This document shows positions 6,921 through 7,207 of a stretch of DNA of 7,207 bases, piece by piece. The position numbers and the translations under genes were made by a program. The stretch spans positions 1 through 7,207 of the forward strand of contig JAFWZH010000139.1 of assembly GCA_017522515.1 (NCBI GenBank), read 5' to 3'. A model generated the notes under the pieces. That model was not told the DNA's origin, did not search any database, and saw only the letters and a list, made by a program, of their open reading frames with translations. The first letter of the stretch is position 1. The number at the start of each line of letters is the position of its first letter. The DNA is from Clostridia bacterium. Its GTDB lineage: Bacteria; Bacillota_A; Clostridia; UBA1212; UBA1255.

Positions 6921-6928
6921 TCCTTTCC
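6921..6928 (-). promoter_or_regulatory. Ribosome binding site deciding the rhs start
   Basis: GGAAAGGA lies 5 bases before the ATG at 6915-6913 (protein start MSENINEQ). The in-frame ATG at 6930 has only the hairpin immediately upstream and no free Shine-Dalgarno sequence at proper spacing. The 6915 start is therefore preferred, which shortens the longest open frame by five residues. Confidence 0.7.
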
Positions 6929-6931
6929 ATA

Positions 6932-6953
6932 AAAGGAGGGTTGCCCCTCCTTT
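6932..6953 (-). terminator. GC-rich hairpin between the upstream gene and rhs
   Basis: AAAGGAGGG (6932-6940), a 4-base loop (6941-6944) and CCCTCCTTT (6945-6953) form a perfect 9-bp stem. The stem overlaps the stop codon of the upstream gene by two bases. On the minus strand it is followed only by TTTTATGG, so it would be a weak or leaky intrinsic terminator for the upstream gene. On the plus strand it is followed by a long T/A-rich tract, but no gene is seen on that strand. Read toward rhs, the stem also buries an AAAGGAGGGG sequence that could otherwise act as a ribosome binding site. A role in attenuating rhs expression is inference. Confidence 0.45.
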
Positions 6954-7207
6954 ATTTATATATATTTTTTATTTTCCCAATTTCGCATGGGAGTGAAGTA
7001 TAGATATTTGACATTCGGGATGAGTATTTTTCGAACAGCTTATCGGAAAACTCGGAATTTTCGTCATTTATCAGCATTGCGGCGCAAAAGTATACTGCTG
7101 CCGAGGTAAATGGATCGGAAAGCGGAAAATCCTCTTCCATATCCGCCACCGCTCGCATTCTGTATAGCGAGCGGGGCATTTTATTTGCCATGCGGTATTT
7201 ATCGTCA
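6952..7207 (-). CDS. C-terminal part of an unrecognised protein (5' end outside window)
   Basis: The frame is open to the right edge of the window: codons for DDKYR precede the first in-window ATG at 7191, so that ATG is probably internal and the gene starts outside. About 84 residues are visible, ending at TAA (6954-6952). The segment is largely helical in character, with a hydrophobic stretch (SAAVYFCAAMLI), then an amphipathic, charged stretch (SEFSDKLFEKYSSRM). No signal peptide, catalytic motif or named domain is visible. The pattern of a small hydrophobic helix, an 'LINDENSE'-like turn and an 'LFEKYSSR' helix is reminiscent of the C-termini of small phage neck or head-tail connector proteins of Firmicutes phages. 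That is a resemblance from memory, not a demonstrated homology. It lies on the same strand as the rhs gene, 36 bases from the preferred rhs start, so co-transcription is plausible. Confidence 0.6.
   Translation of the reverse strand, partial: DDKYRMANKMPRSLYRMRAVADMEEDFPLSDPFTSAAVYFCAAMLINDENSEFSDKLFEKYSSRMSNIYTSLPCEIGKIKNIYK

Noticed and set aside
1..7207. CRISPR array, tRNA, rRNA or insertion sequence
   Set aside because: No regularly spaced repeats, tRNA cloverleaf, rRNA segment or transposase coding was seen on either strand; the only repeated DNA is the Rhs core and the palindromes.

Overview
The window looks like AT-rich DNA from a low-GC Firmicute, probably a gut-type Clostridia (Oscillospiraceae or Lachnospiraceae-like). 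The basis is codon choice, strong AGGAG/AAGGA ribosome binding sites and the style of the Rhs/YD-repeat protein. The exact taxon cannot be read from the sequence. All supported genes are on the minus strand and read from high to low coordinates. No RNA gene, CRISPR array, transposase, integrase or replication origin was seen.

Layout in transcription order. (1) At 7207-6952 lies the C-terminal end of an unrecognised gene that may be phage- or virion-related. (2) A short GC-rich hairpin sits directly before (3) a complete, about 1438-residue Rhs/YD-repeat protein (6915-2599). Its variable C-terminal tip, after the core motif DPNGM, carries an alpha/beta-hydrolase (lipase-like) Ser-Asp-His pattern. 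(4) A 160-residue single-pass membrane protein overlaps the rhs stop by ATGA and is the natural candidate immunity protein. (5) A displaced, start-less Rhs C-terminal cassette (about 2109-1039) shares the core but has a different tip: a Gly/Ala-rich hydrophobic segment plus an unrecognised domain. (6) A 105-residue soluble protein is its candidate immunity gene. (7) A 190-base stretch holds two strong imperfect palindromes. (8) A third Rhs core fragment (516 to the left edge) is broken by a one-base frameshift in a run of six A and continues out of the window.

The whole reads as a polymorphic toxin locus: one expressed, full-length Rhs with a current tip and immunity gene, followed by a tail of alternative tip cassettes, each in principle with its own immunity gene. 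The three core copies share near-identical DNA blocks, which would allow homologous recombination to swap a silent tip onto the full-length gene. Homology between the first two ends exactly at the DPNG/DSEG junction. The most interesting content is the lipase-like tip with a membrane-anchored partner, and the second tip/immunity pair, neither of whose domains I recognise.
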